Source: Campylobacter geochelonis
GTDB taxonomy: Bacteria; Campylobacterota; Campylobacteria; Campylobacterales; Campylobacteraceae
Assembly: GCF_013201685.1 (NCBI RefSeq)
Contig: NZ_CP053844.1
Location: 1,860,001-1,924,000 of the forward strand
Length of the DNA: 64,000 bases
Direction: 5' to 3'
The notes below the pieces were generated by a model that saw only the letters and a list, made by a program, of their open reading frames with translations, did not search any database and was not told the origin of the DNA. This document shows, piece by piece, positions 1-9,655 of the stretch; positions within the stretch are counted from its first letter, which is position 1, and each line of letters opens with the position of its first letter. Position numbers and translations under genes: made by a program.

Positions 1-430
1 TTTTGTGTAGTAGCCCTACTTGATATCTGTTTTTAAACGCACCTACGATTTTGCCTTTAATAGTTTCGTTTAAGTCTTTTATAGACTCATCGTTTTTTCT
101 TTTTAAAAAGACCGTTGATGTGTTTTTGTAGTAAGGTGTTGAAAACTCAACAACAGATTTTAGCTCTTCGCTTACATTTATGCTAGAAACAACCATATCG
201 GCAAGATTACTATCTGCCATATGTTCAAGGCTTTCAAGCTTTGTATCTACTATCTCGTAAGTGAAATTTAACTTTTTGGCAAGTTCATTTAGCAAGTCTA
301 TCTCATACCCTGCCGTTTTGCCATCTTTTGGCATACTAAATGGCTGATACCCGACATTCATCCAAACTCTAAGATGTTGCGCGTTTAAGCTTAAAATAAA
401 AAGCATTAAGGAAAATATAACTTTTGACAT
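1..430 (-). CDS. Amino-acid ABC transporter substrate-binding protein, family 3 (partial)
   Basis: The N-terminal 143 codons of a periplasmic solute-binding protein; the gene runs off the left edge. It starts with a signal peptide (MSKVIFSLMLFILSLNAQ). The mature part has the family-3 opening: a first strand, then GYQPFSMPKDGKTAGYEIDL, then a segment ending DMVVSSINVSEE. Such proteins capture polar amino acids for an ABC importer; the substrate cannot be read from this part. A candidate ribosome site (AAGGGGG) precedes the ATG. No permease or ATPase partner lies to the right, since the next genes form an unrelated exporter. Confidence 0.85.
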   Translation of the reverse strand, partial: MSKVIFSLMLFILSLNAQHLRVWMNVGYQPFSMPKDGKTAGYEIDLLNELAKKLNFTYEIVDTKLESLEHMADSNLADMVVSSINVSEELKSVVEFSTPYYKNTSTVFLKRKNDESIKDLNETIKGKIVGAFKNRYQVGLLHK

Positions 431-525
431 AAAACCCCCTTAAAGAAAGCTTGTTATAATTTTATACCATATTTGGTTAAATTTAACTTTAATTTAGCAA
501 AAAATATATTTTAATTATCTTTTAT

Positions 526-2115
526 TTACTTTATTTGAAATTTATCAACCTCTTTAAAATCATCTTTATCAAAGGCAAAAGCTTTATAGACTCTTCCATC
601 ATCATATCTTACTTGCAAATACTTAGCATCAAATGCAACTCTAAGTCTCATCGTGTGCCAATTAAATTCGCCAACATCTAGTTTAGTTAAAAGATATTTT
701 TTATCCATAAGATAAATTTTACTATCTTTAAACGCGATAGCTAGAAAATCGCTATTTTTACTCTCATTTACGTGCAAATGCTCGAAATTTTTAAGAGATG
801 GGATTTCTTTGAAATCAAGCTTGTTATCATAAACTGTTATGTTAAAAACATCTCCTTTGCTGTCTTTAAAAAATATTCCACTATCATATGGTTTTAAATT
901 TGTAAACCTGCCCCAAACCGCAACGGCTGGGAATTTCACATCTAAATTTAGCGCTTTATCATTTAAAAAAGAAGAGAATTCCTTATCTAAATTTCCATCG
1001 TGATGATAAATTTCAAGTCCATTTTTAGCAAAGTAAATCATATCTTCACTAAAAGGTATGGACGATACTTTTGGATCAGGATTAAACAGCGGATAGAGTG
1101 GAATTTGTGGGGGCTTGGCGTCTGCTGGTGTGTAACTCATAGAAAATCTTGCATTTTTTATACGCTCTTTGCTAAAACTCTCGCCATCAATCACAACCGG
1201 CAGTTTTCCTTGCTGCTCTAAGTCCATATAGTAGTTAAAAGCAAGCTCATTTTTATACTCTTTTTCGCTTTTAAACTCTTTGCCACTTGCGCTTTTATAA
1301 GCAAAATAATGCCCGCCAAGGTTGTGCTGATAGATAAATTCTTTCAAACTTGGTGAGTAAAATATATAATAATTCTCTTTTTTCTCTTTTAAACTCTTAT
1401 CATAAAACCCAACCCCGCTAAATACAAAAACAACTGCTAAAACAACGTAAATAGCACCTAAAAACGGTGTTTTTAGTGATGTTTGCTTATGTGAAAGCAA
1501 GGAGTTAAAACACAAAATTCCACCAACTACGGCTAGTAAAATAATAACCAAAAAGCTTCTAAGATAAAAAAGCACCATAAAAGATAAAACCGTAAAAACA
1601 ACAGCTAAAGCAAAGCTAAAAATTGCATTTTTGTTTATCACAACCGCATTTGTAAATATATAAAAAAGTACTCCGCAAAGTGCGTAGTAGCACCAATTTA
1701 TCGCTATTTGCTCTAAGATAACAACCGGATAAAAAAATGAGCTAAAAACTAAAAGCCATCCACCAAAAACAAGCCAAATCGCGCCAAAAAGTATAAAAAC
1801 TGGATAAAAATGCTCAAGCAAAAGCATAGCACTACTTTTTGGTAGATGAAGCAAGCACTTTATACGTGCTCTTTCGCTTAAAAACTGAGCTAAACTAACT
1901 CCAACTCCTAAAATCACCCAAACCCATGCCATAACGCTTTCAGGATGGTTATCAAAAAAGTTATACCCATACCAAATCACGCTCTCAGGGTGAATCGCAC
2001 CAAAATCATATCTTACTTTAAAGCAAAACCACAAGAAAAATCCAGCCAAAACCACAACCAAAAAGATAAAAACTCCCTTTAGCCTGCTTATCTCTTTTAA
2101 AAAAATAGATCCCAC
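526..2115 (-). CDS. ABC-2 type exporter membrane subunit, 529 aa
   Basis: Hydrophobic protein with about six to seven predicted membrane segments in the first 240 residues, then a roughly 290-residue soluble part rich in charged residues and probably extracytoplasmic. It starts at GTG with a GGGGGA ribosome site, 9 bases after the stop of the ATPase gene upstream, so the two are co-transcribed and surely form one transporter. The architecture resembles permeases paired with YtrB/BcrA-type ATPases. I do not recognise a named family for the soluble domain, and the substrate is unknown. No peptide precursor or processing gene is visible beside it. Confidence 0.6.
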   Translation of the reverse strand: MGSIFLKEISRLKGVFIFLVVVLAGFFLWFCFKVRYDFGAIHPESVIWYGYNFFDNHPESVMAWVWVILGVGVSLAQFLSERARIKCLLHLPKSSAMLLLEHFYPVFILFGAIWLVFGGWLLVFSSFFYPVVILEQIAINWCYYALCGVLFYIFTNAVVINKNAIFSFALAVVFTVLSFMVLFYLRSFLVIILLAVVGGILCFNSLLSHKQTSLKTPFLGAIYVVLAVVFVFSGVGFYDKSLKEKKENYYIFYSPSLKEFIYQHNLGGHYFAYKSASGKEFKSEKEYKNELAFNYYMDLEQQGKLPVVIDGESFSKERIKNARFSMSYTPADAKPPQIPLYPLFNPDPKVSSIPFSEDMIYFAKNGLEIYHHDGNLDKEFSSFLNDKALNLDVKFPAVAVWGRFTNLKPYDSGIFFKDSKGDVFNITVYDNKLDFKEIPSLKNFEHLHVNESKNSDFLAIAFKDSKIYLMDKKYLLTKLDVGEFNWHTMRLRVAFDAKYLQVRYDDGRVYKAFAFDKDDFKEVDKFQIK

Positions 2116-2124
2116 ATCTTCCCC

Positions 2125-3027
2125 CTACTCATATCTTCCAACAAAGCCAAGGAATTTATCCTCAAATGTCGCATTTATAGGCATTTCATCATCGATTTGG
2201 CAAAAGCCGTATGCCATTTGATGGTTTTTAAATTTGTCTATATTTTTAAACCCAAATTTACTCAAATCCCTATCCAAACCAACTTTATAAACTCTAAATT
2301 CGCGCATAAACTCGCTCATCGAGCTTTGATACACCTGTCCGCCTCGCTCAACTATGATAAACTCATCGACTAAATCTTGCAAATCGCTCATGATATGGCT
2401 TGTTATAATGACGGTTTTATCCTTGCCATCAAGATAGTCTTTTAAATAATCCCCAAAAAGCCGCCTATATCCAGCATCAAGCCCCATAGAATAATCATCA
2501 AAGATAAGCACTTTTGCATCTTGAGCAAACAAACTTGCCAAAATTACTTGTGATTTTTGTCCAAAAGACATAGAATTTAGCTTTTGATTTTCATTTAAGC
2601 CCAAAAGTTTAACCAGCTCTTTATAAATTTTACTATCCCATTTTGGGTAAAATGGTTTTAAAAATCTCTCATACTGCGCTATACTTAGATAATCATAACT
2701 TATAAATCCCTCAAAAAGAAGCGCGATATCTCTTTTAGCCTCGTTATCAAGGTTAAAACTCTCTTTTCCTAGCACTTTGCACTCGCCACCTTTTGGGTGA
2801 ATGTAACCCATAAGAATGTTTATAAGCGTTGATTTTCCAACACCATTTCGCCCCAAAATTCCAAAAACACAGCCCTTTGGCACTGTAAAACTTAAGTTTT
2901 CATATATCATTTTTTTACCATAATAGTGCGTTAAATTCTTGACCTCAACGGCATTTTCTCTTGCAAAAGCGCTATTTGGCTGAGTAAATTCATCATTTGT
3001 TTTTAAAGGATTTTTTTGAGTTTGCAC
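2125..3027 (-). CDS. ABC transporter ATP-binding protein with altered motifs
   Basis: Cytoplasmic ATPase of an ABC-2 type exporter, 300 aa, GTG start behind AAGGA. Walker A is GRNGVGKST (near residue 60) and the H-loop is TSHIMSD. Two hallmark motifs deviate: the signature reads MSFGQ instead of LSGGQ, and Walker B reads VLIFDDYSMGLD, so the usual catalytic glutamate is an aspartate. The C-terminal 80 residues are an accessory segment as in YtrB/BcrA relatives. It pairs with the membrane gene that follows 9 bases later. Family assignment is firm; substrate and the effect of the changed residues are not known. Confidence 0.8.
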   Translation of the reverse strand: MQTQKNPLKTNDEFTQPNSAFARENAVEVKNLTHYYGKKMIYENLSFTVPKGCVFGILGRNGVGKSTLINILMGYIHPKGGECKVLGKESFNLDNEAKRDIALLFEGFISYDYLSIAQYERFLKPFYPKWDSKIYKELVKLLGLNENQKLNSMSFGQKSQVILASLFAQDAKVLIFDDYSMGLDAGYRRLFGDYLKDYLDGKDKTVIITSHIMSDLQDLVDEFIIVERGGQVYQSSMSEFMREFRVYKVGLDRDLSKFGFKNIDKFKNHQMAYGFCQIDDEMPINATFEDKFLGFVGRYE

Positions 3028-3333
3028 GGTTATCCTTGAATTTAAATTTCGTTTAATTTTACCTATTTTTCTATGAAATTAATCTTAAAAGTCATTATCA
3101 CAAATGATTTTATTTATAAGATTTTTTAGCGATAAAAATTTGGTGATAAATTTATTTAGCAAACCCAAACTTAACCAAAACAAACTCGTATCAGCTGTAG
3201 CAAATTTTTAGTTTTTAGTTAAATTGTGAATTTAATTTAACTTTAACAAGCTAATCAAATTTAATAACTCGCAAAGTTATTTAGCACTTTAAATTTTAAT
3301 TTTTCGCTTTTAAATTTTGGTTTATATTTTGAA

Positions 3334-3481
3334 TTATTAGATACTTTCGCTTTTAAATTTAGCTTTTATGTTTTTACTTTTAAAAATTTATGAGATATCA
3401 GAAGTTAGGCTTTTCACGCTTTAAATTTAAATCTTAAAATTTAGCTTTAAAATTTATTAGATACTTTCGCTTTTAAATTTA
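3334..3481. repeat. Direct repeat, 28 bp, two copies 120 bp apart
   Basis: Positions 3334-3361 and 3454-3481 are identical and share the core TTAGATACTTTCGCTTTTAA. A shorter relative (TTTCGCTTTTAAATTTT) occurs near 3302-3318. Perfect identity over 28 bp inside otherwise diverged AT-rich DNA points to a recent duplication or a conserved element. Confidence 0.75.
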
Positions 3482-3605
3482 TCAATCTGGTTTTATAACA
3501 AATAAAAAAACTATTTACTTGTAAAACCGATAAAACCTACTACTTTTTTAACAAAATAGTTTGAAAATTTAACTCATCAAATTCTAATATTTTTATCTTA
3601 ATCGC

Positions 3606-4031
3606 AAAGGCTATTTTCTTGCCAAAAAATACATCAACAACCAAACTTTTAAAAACGGCTAAAAGTTGGCAAACTTGAAACAAATTTTCATAAACCGGTA
3701 TTTAAAATTCAGTTTTTAATATTTAAATTTAAAATTTAAATACTGCGTTTTTACAATCACAAGGGCTTTTTTTTGCTAAAAATATGCCAATAATTAGCAA
3801 AACAAATCTTTCATTTACAAAAAAAGTATAAATTTAAATATACGTTTTATATCAACTTTTTATGCTATTTTTGCCAAAAAATGAACTAGCAAACAAGCAT
3901 GATAAATTTTTAGTTTTATAAATTTATAAAATCTATAATTTTAAACTCAATTTTACAAATAGCAAATGCGTTTTTATAGTAACCATAAGGGCTGTTTTTG
4001 CCATAAAAACGCATTGATAAGCAACCAAAAT
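3606..4031. repeat. Degenerate repeat family, four copies
   Basis: Related segments at about 3606-3642, 3745-3810, 3863-3894 and 3968-4031. Each has the pattern AAGGGCTnTTTTTGCCAAAAA followed by a CAA/GCAA-rich tail. The second and fourth are longest and both begin GCGTTTTTA and end near CAAAATC. Spacing is irregular (about 100-160 bp). They look like an old tandem duplication that has drifted; the GGC...GCC core could form a small hairpin. Confidence 0.45.
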
Positions 4032-4390
4032 CAACCTTTTTTGTTTTAAAATTCATCAAATTTCATAACAAATCTTTATAAAAATGAAATTATCAATTAA
4101 ATAAATTTGAAATTTTCATCGTTCAATCTTACAAAAATATAAATAAATTTAATAAACTTACAAATTTATTTATACATAAATTTAAACATTTTTCGCAAAA
4201 GCTAAAAGGTTGTCAAATTTAAAGCTAAGTTATATTTAAATTTATAAATTTCAACAAATTATATAAATTTAAACCATACCAAACTCACAATAAATTTGAT
4301 AACTTCAAAACCTTTTAAACTCTAACAAATTTCAATAAATCAAGCCCTAAATTTAGTAAATCTTATAGCACAAAACTCCCAAAACCACGC

Positions 4391-7300
4391 CTATCCAGCG
4401 ATTTTTATAGCTAAAGTTTTGCTTGATTTATAATCAGCCTTTCCAGTCCCAAGCAATGGGATTTGCTCTACTTTATGCACTGAAGTTGGATGCATTAAAT
4501 TTGGTATATTCGAAGCTTTTATAGCGCTCATTACCTCTTTTTCTTCTGTGCTTCCATCATACAACATAACGATTTTTTCGCCCTTTTTCTCATCGGCTAA
4601 ATTCACACATATAAAGTGAATACTATCTTTAAAAATCTCGCCTAGCTTATCTTCTAGCGCTCCTAAGCTTACCATTTCGCCGCCGATTTTTGCAAAGCGC
4701 GAAACTCTATCTGTGATGTATAAAAAGCCATCGCTATCAAGATATCCTATATCACCACTTTTATAGTATCTAACATCATTTATCGTTACTATAACTTCAT
4801 CGGTTTTAGCTTGATTTTTGCGGTATTCTCGCATAACTTGATGTCCACCTATAAGTATAAGCCCGCTTTCTCCTTGAGCAAGTTCTTCAAGGGTGTTTAA
4901 ATCAACTATTTTTATCACAGTTCCAGGAAGCGGAAGTCCAACGCTGCCAAATTTATTAAACACAAGCTCTTTAAAGCTGTCAAGTTCAAGCATATTTGGC
5001 ATATTTACACTTACAACTGGCGTTGTTTCAGTCGCTCCATATCCTTCAAAAATATCAACACCAAATTTCATCTTAAACTCATCTTTTACACTTGGTTTTA
5101 GCTTCTCAGCCCCAGCTATGGCAAATTTAATAGTTTTAAACATAAGGTGATTTATGCGTGGATTTTTAGCATAGAGTCTAAAAAATGTCGATGTTCCAAA
5201 CATCACAGTTGCACTTTGTTTAGCCGCCATTTTAGCCACAGCTAGCCCATCTGTTGAATCAGCAACATGCACACTTGTTATGCCCTCACTTAGTGGCAAA
5301 TACGTCGTGACAGTAAGCCCAAAAGAGTGGAAAATCGGCAAAGAAGCAAGTATGACTTCGTTTTTATCGCTGTTTAAAAGCCCAGAGATTTGTTTTACGT
5401 TTGACATAATATTTTTATGGGTTAAAACAACGCCTTTAGGCTCTCCCTCGCTTCCACTACTGTATAAGATAATCGCATCATCATCGATTCTAACATTTCT
5501 AAAATATATAATATCTATCATAAAGCTTGGAAGTAAAATCGCCTTTATAGCGGCATAAATTTTCGCTTTTTTGCTGATACTAGCGCCGACTTCTTCAAGA
5601 TAGATAAATTTGGCGCTTAACTCATCGCTAAAAACAAGCCCTCTTGAGCTTAGTTTTTCTATAAATTTTTTAGATGTGACAATAGATTTTATATCTGCAT
5701 TTTCAACGCATTTTGCCATATTTTCAACGCTTAGTGTGTAGTTTAAATTCACAGGAATTTTACCCATTATAAATAAGACTAAATTTATAATACTCCCCAT
5801 CGCAGATGAAGGCAGTATCAAGCCGATATTTTGGCTATCCTTAAACGAGTTTCTAAATTTCTTTAAAAATATCAAAACCGCGGTTATGACTTTAAAGTTG
5901 TTCATCTCCACGCCAGTTGAGTCCACGATAGCCTTTTTAAAGAGATTTGCTTTAGCATTTCTTAACCAGTTAAATTGCACCGGCTCAAGCGAGTTTATGT
6001 ATTCGCCCCAGCTAAAAAACGAAAGTTGCATAACTTTTTGCTTGACTTCACTAGCTGTGCTGCTATCTGGCATTGGTTCGCCAAAGGTAACGCCTAGCAT
6101 CCTTTTTCCCTCTTTTGAAGTCATATTTTTAAAGTATTTTCTAGCGCGCGAAAAAGATGAACCCCAAAGCCCTCTTATATAAAATGGGACTATTTTTGCT
6201 CCAGTTGCGTTTGAGGCTACTTCAAAGCCTTTTGCAAACTCATCAAGCTGTCCGTTATAGCTTATATGACCTTCTGGGAAAAGTGCTACAACTTCGCCAT
6301 TTTCAAGCCTTGTACGAACATTTTCTAACGCACTTTTGTTCATCCCACTTCCTATAGGAATGACTTTAAAAAGTTTGAAAAACCACTGCAAATACCACCT
6401 ATCATAAAAGCTTCGATGGATTACAAATTTAACCGGTCTTGGAGTTGCTATTTGAACTACAGCCCAGTCTATCCAGCTTATATGATTTCCTAAAAGAAGC
6501 ACGCCGCCTGTTTTTGGTATATTTTCAACTCCGCTAACATTTACACGGTAGCCAAATTTTAAAAAAGGTATAGCAAGAAGACGTGAAAAAAGATGTGGCA
6601 ACGCCTTTATAGCGTAAATCGCACAGACTAAAATGCTAAAAGCTGCAAAAACAAAAATTTGCTTTGTGCTTATCATAAACTGCACAAAAACAATAGCTAA
6701 AATCAAAAATAAAATCATAAATAAATTTTGCACAAAGTTACTTCCAGCAAGCACCTTTCCCATGCGTTTTTCAGATGTGAAAAACTGAATATTTGCATTC
6801 AAAGGCACGATAAAAACTCCACCAGCAAAACCAAAACAAACAGACGCAAATCCTAGTCCAAAGGCACTTTGCGAACTAGAAAAAAGTAAAAGCGAGATAA
6901 AAAGACCAAAAGCGCCAAATGGCACAAGCCCAAGCTCGATATGGTTTTTACTATATGCTCCTGCAAAAAACGAGCCACAAACAAGACCTATCGCGCTTAC
7001 TGCGAGTATGGACTGGATAACTACAACGTTATCAGCGCCGCTAATTAGCTTATAATGAGCTGGAAAAACCGCGATGATAAGTTGCGAAATCGCCCAGAAA
7101 AACGACAGCCCCAAAGTACAAAGCCATACATTTTTATCTTTTATTATCATACTCATATTTTTTTTCAAATAGCCAAATTTAACATACTCTTTAAACTCAA
7201 ATTTACTATTTTCATCGCTTGCTTTAAAAAATGGAATTTTAAAAGTGAAAAATGTCTCCAAAACAGAACAAACAAAAAGCATAACGCCGATAAACCAAAC

Positions 7301-7834
7301 TGACTTCATCAGCTCTGCTGGACTTGTCGATGAACTCGCATAAACTTCAAACACAACTGAAAATGCAAGAGATGACAGTAAAATCGAGATGATTGTCACT
7401 GCTTGAACGACTCCATTAGCCGCTCCAAGGTTTTTTTCTCCAACTATCATCTTTATAAGTCCATATTTTGCTGGAGAGTAAATCGCACTTTGGATAGCTA
7501 AAAGCAATGTCATAAAAAACGCCACATAAAACCAGCCCAAAAGATAAGAAATCGTTATTAAAAATGTAAGAAAAATCTCACTAGCAGCGGCGTATCGAGT
7601 TATAGTGGTGCGAGAGAATTTATCATTTAAAAATCCAGCCAATGAAAAAAACGAAACATAAGGAAGCAAAATAAGCAAATTTACAACCGCAGTTAGGATA
7701 ACAAGCTCGTTTCCAGTATAGCTTTTAACTAAAATATTTTGAATCGTTATCTTATGCCCTAAATCAACTATAGCGTTTATAAACATCACCGCTATAAAGG
7801 GCGAAAATCCTCGCAAGGAAAACAGTTTCGTCAT
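4391..7834 (-). CDS. aas: Fused lysophospholipid transporter / acyltransferase / acyl-ACP synthetase (LplT-Aas type)
   Basis: 1147 aa, three modules. Residues 1 to about 420 are a 12-segment MFS transporter like LplT, which flips lysophospholipids inward. About 425-620 is a PlsC-type acyltransferase with the NHISWIDW (HX4D) box near 450 and FPEGHIS. About 640-1147 is an AMP-forming acyl-ACP synthetase with the phosphate-binding SSGSEGEPKGV near 795 and GYGATETTP. Together they would take up 2-acyl lysophospholipid and re-acylate it at the inner membrane. E. coli uses separate LplT and Aas proteins; the fusion is known elsewhere. The start ATG overlaps the stop of the merR gene (ATGA), so translation is coupled and MerR control is likely. 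Confidence 0.9.
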   Translation of the reverse strand: MTKLFSLRGFSPFIAVMFINAIVDLGHKITIQNILVKSYTGNELVILTAVVNLLILLPYVSFFSLAGFLNDKFSRTTITRYAAASEIFLTFLITISYLLGWFYVAFFMTLLLAIQSAIYSPAKYGLIKMIVGEKNLGAANGVVQAVTIISILLSSLAFSVVFEVYASSSTSPAELMKSVWFIGVMLFVCSVLETFFTFKIPFFKASDENSKFEFKEYVKFGYLKKNMSMIIKDKNVWLCTLGLSFFWAISQLIIAVFPAHYKLISGADNVVVIQSILAVSAIGLVCGSFFAGAYSKNHIELGLVPFGAFGLFISLLLFSSSQSAFGLGFASVCFGFAGGVFIVPLNANIQFFTSEKRMGKVLAGSNFVQNLFMILFLILAIVFVQFMISTKQIFVFAAFSILVCAIYAIKALPHLFSRLLAIPFLKFGYRVNVSGVENIPKTGGVLLLGNHISWIDWAVVQIATPRPVKFVIHRSFYDRWYLQWFFKLFKVIPIGSGMNKSALENVRTRLENGEVVALFPEGHISYNGQLDEFAKGFEVASNATGAKIVPFYIRGLWGSSFSRARKYFKNMTSKEGKRMLGVTFGEPMPDSSTASEVKQKVMQLSFFSWGEYINSLEPVQFNWLRNAKANLFKKAIVDSTGVEMNNFKVITAVLIFLKKFRNSFKDSQNIGLILPSSAMGSIINLVLFIMGKIPVNLNYTLSVENMAKCVENADIKSIVTSKKFIEKLSSRGLVFSDELSAKFIYLEEVGASISKKAKIYAAIKAILLPSFMIDIIYFRNVRIDDDAIILYSSGSEGEPKGVVLTHKNIMSNVKQISGLLNSDKNEVILASLPIFHSFGLTVTTYLPLSEGITSVHVADSTDGLAVAKMAAKQSATVMFGTSTFFRLYAKNPRINHLMFKTIKFAIAGAEKLKPSVKDEFKMKFGVDIFEGYGATETTPVVSVNMPNMLELDSFKELVFNKFGSVGLPLPGTVIKIVDLNTLEELAQGESGLILIGGHQVMREYRKNQAKTDEVIVTINDVRYYKSGDIGYLDSDGFLYITDRVSRFAKIGGEMVSLGALEDKLGEIFKDSIHFICVNLADEKKGEKIVMLYDGSTEEKEVMSAIKASNIPNLMHPTSVHKVEQIPLLGTGKADYKSSKTLAIKIAG

Positions 7835-8511
7835 TTTATATCCTTTTTGTATATGTTAAATGTCTGGTAGTTAAAAATATATGGTTTTAAAGTTAGTGTA
7901 ATGTCTAAAATCAGGCGGTAAAGCTCGTTTTTATCACTTGATTTCTCAAGTGCTTCTTTAGCTATCTCGCCTTCGATTTTTGCTAAATTTAAAGCAAATT
8001 CAAGATAGATTTTAACTATATCAAAGCCGATTTCGCTGTTTTTTGCTCTTTTTATGATAGATAAAATTTCAAGCTCTTTTTGAGTTAAATTTCCATCCCT
8101 GCTTAGTATATAACCATCTTTTATAAAGCCTTCAAGTTCGCTCTTTGAGATGTTTAACTCATCTTCGATTTTCTCTTTAGAAACCTCTTTTTTAAACCCA
8201 GCGCCCATAAAAATATCAAGCGAATTTAAAAGCGACTCATAGCAGTTTTCAAAGCTAAAATCATCTCGTAAAACAAGAGTTTTTAGCTCTTTGATTGAAA
8301 AGTTAAAATAAGTTTGAGTGTATTTTATAAATTTAAGCATTTTAACCGTATCAACACCGTATGAGTGAACGTTGGTTTTAACCTTGGTTGGTTTTGGAAG
8401 CAACCCCTCTTTTATGTAAAAAAGTATGGTTGATTTAGGAGTTTCGGTTAGTTCTATTAGTTCGCTCATCTTATAATGAGTCGGCGCAGAACTGTTTGTC
8501 TTATCTTGCAT
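7831..8511 (-). CDS. MerR family transcriptional regulator
   Basis: 226 aa DNA-binding regulator. Residues about 13-80 form the MerR winged helix-turn-helix (MSELIELTETPKSTILFYIKEGLLP). A second helix-turn-helix-like stretch (ISKSELEGFIKDGYILSRDG) lies near 125-150. The C-terminal part is helical and lacks the Cys pattern of metal sensors. ATG start behind GGAGAAGCT. It overlaps the aas fusion by 4 bp, so it most likely controls lysophospholipid recycling and itself. The effector is unknown; a fatty-acid or lipid signal would fit but is inference. Confidence 0.85.
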   Translation of the reverse strand: MQDKTNSSAPTHYKMSELIELTETPKSTILFYIKEGLLPKPTKVKTNVHSYGVDTVKMLKFIKYTQTYFNFSIKELKTLVLRDDFSFENCYESLLNSLDIFMGAGFKKEVSKEKIEDELNISKSELEGFIKDGYILSRDGNLTQKELEILSIIKRAKNSEIGFDIVKIYLEFALNLAKIEGEIAKEALEKSSDKNELYRLILDITLTLKPYIFNYQTFNIYKKDIK

Positions 8512-8566
8512 AGCTTCTCCATTTATGATTTTAAAACTTTACAAAAATGTTGCTTAAATATTCATA

Positions 8567-8584
8567 AAGTGTATAGTATCACTT
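8567..8584. promoter_or_regulatory. Candidate MerR operator
   Basis: The 18-bp near-palindrome AAGTGTATAGTATCACTT lies 56 bp upstream of the merR start. On the gene strand it overlaps a plausible promoter (TTGTCA-like upstream, TATACT-like core), as expected for MerR-type operators, which sit between -35 and -10. Inferred by position and symmetry only. Confidence 0.4.
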
Positions 8585-8667
8585 GACAATCAACATAAAA
8601 GTTACAAATTTACAGAAATTTCTAAAGGCTTGATCTAGCTTTTGCTACTTAAATTTAAAGGATATTT

Positions 8668-9576
8668 ATGCAAACTGTTGATTTTCATTCACATTTTCTT
8701 ATTAAAGTTGCGAAATTTAACCAAATTTTTGACAAAATAGCTCTAAATTTATTTGCTAGGCAATTTAGCATAGACAAAAAAAGCTTATAAAAATGGCTTT
8801 ACTGGCTATGAAAACAACTTTTCAAGACTGATTAGAGAGTCTAAATTTACTAAAAAATCAGTTGTTTTTAGCTGGTGCGAAATTTAATACCTTAAAACCC
8901 ATAAAGACAAAACAGTTTGCGCGAGAAATGACGATGCGCTGGAGTTTTACAAAGAGAACAAAGATATAGCTTTGCTATTTTTCTATCAACCCAAACAAAA
9001 AAAATGCTCTAAATTTAATCCAAAAATACCACAAATTTGGCTTTTGCAAAGCTAAATTTCTTCACTTTTACTTAGATATTGATTTAAAAGATATTATATA
9101 AGGAGTATTTTGCCTTGCTTTGCGAGCTAAAAATTCCACTTTTAATGCATATTGTAAGCCAAAGCGCTGTAAAATCAAAAAGCCCCACAAGGCGCAGATG
9201 AGCTAAAAGCTTCATTAGAGCTTGGAGTTATGGCAAGCTTGCGCATATGAGAATCGATTGCAAAAATGCATTTAAATCTCTTAGTAAAATCCTCTAAATT
9301 TTGATAACGACTACTAGAAATTTTAAGATATTTGCACGAGTTTGATAACCTTTATGCAGGTATTTTGGCACTTCTTACGCCAATCTCGCCAAAGTATTAT
9401 CACATCTAAAAGGGCAAAAGCAGATTCATCACAGGCTTCTTTATGGAAGCGATTTTCTAGTTTTATTTACAACTATTTTTAACGCCTATGATTTAAATTT
9501 ATCAAACAGACTTAAACTAAATTCCATTAAAAACCCGCTAAATAGGCAAATTTTAGCCTATAGACTCTATTTTTGA
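8668..9576 (+). pseudogene. Amidohydrolase family protein, multiply disrupted
   Basis: A recognisable TIM-barrel amidohydrolase broken by several frameshifts and stops. It has a ribosome site (AAAGGA) and ATG, then MQTVDFHSHF with the metal-binding HxH. Further fragments in shifting frames include NGFTGYENNFSRLIRESKF, SVVFSWCE, LLCELKIPLLMHI, LHEFDNLYA and, near the end, LLYGSDF, the usual late metal/aspartate motif. An intact protein would be about 300 aa. It is divergent from merR. No function is expected unless the breaks are sequencing errors, and their number argues against that. Confidence 0.8.
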
Positions 9577-9655
9577 AACACAGCGAAATTTTTACCAACT
9601 ATAACAAGATACTAAGCAAAATTTGGTAAAATAAGCAAAAATTTCAAGGAAAAAA

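Larger units (their letters stand above)
3028..4390. other. Gene-free AT-rich gap of 1.36 kb with worn repeats
   Basis: No convincing gene on either strand; open stretches are no longer than chance allows at this base composition. It contains a 28-bp direct repeat 120 bp apart and four degenerate copies of a GGCT-Tn-GCC motif, listed separately. It follows the 5' ends of the exporter genes and the 3' end of the acyltransferase gene, so the exporter promoter must lie at its left edge. Probably decayed DNA. Confidence 0.6.

Noticed and set aside
3539-3700. Minus-strand open stretch of about 53 codons in the empty gap
   Set aside because: No start codon with a ribosome site; one or two such stretches are expected by chance at this length and composition.
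3028-4390. CRISPR array
   Set aside because: The repeats are diverged, irregularly spaced and long; there are no uniform spacers and no cas genes.
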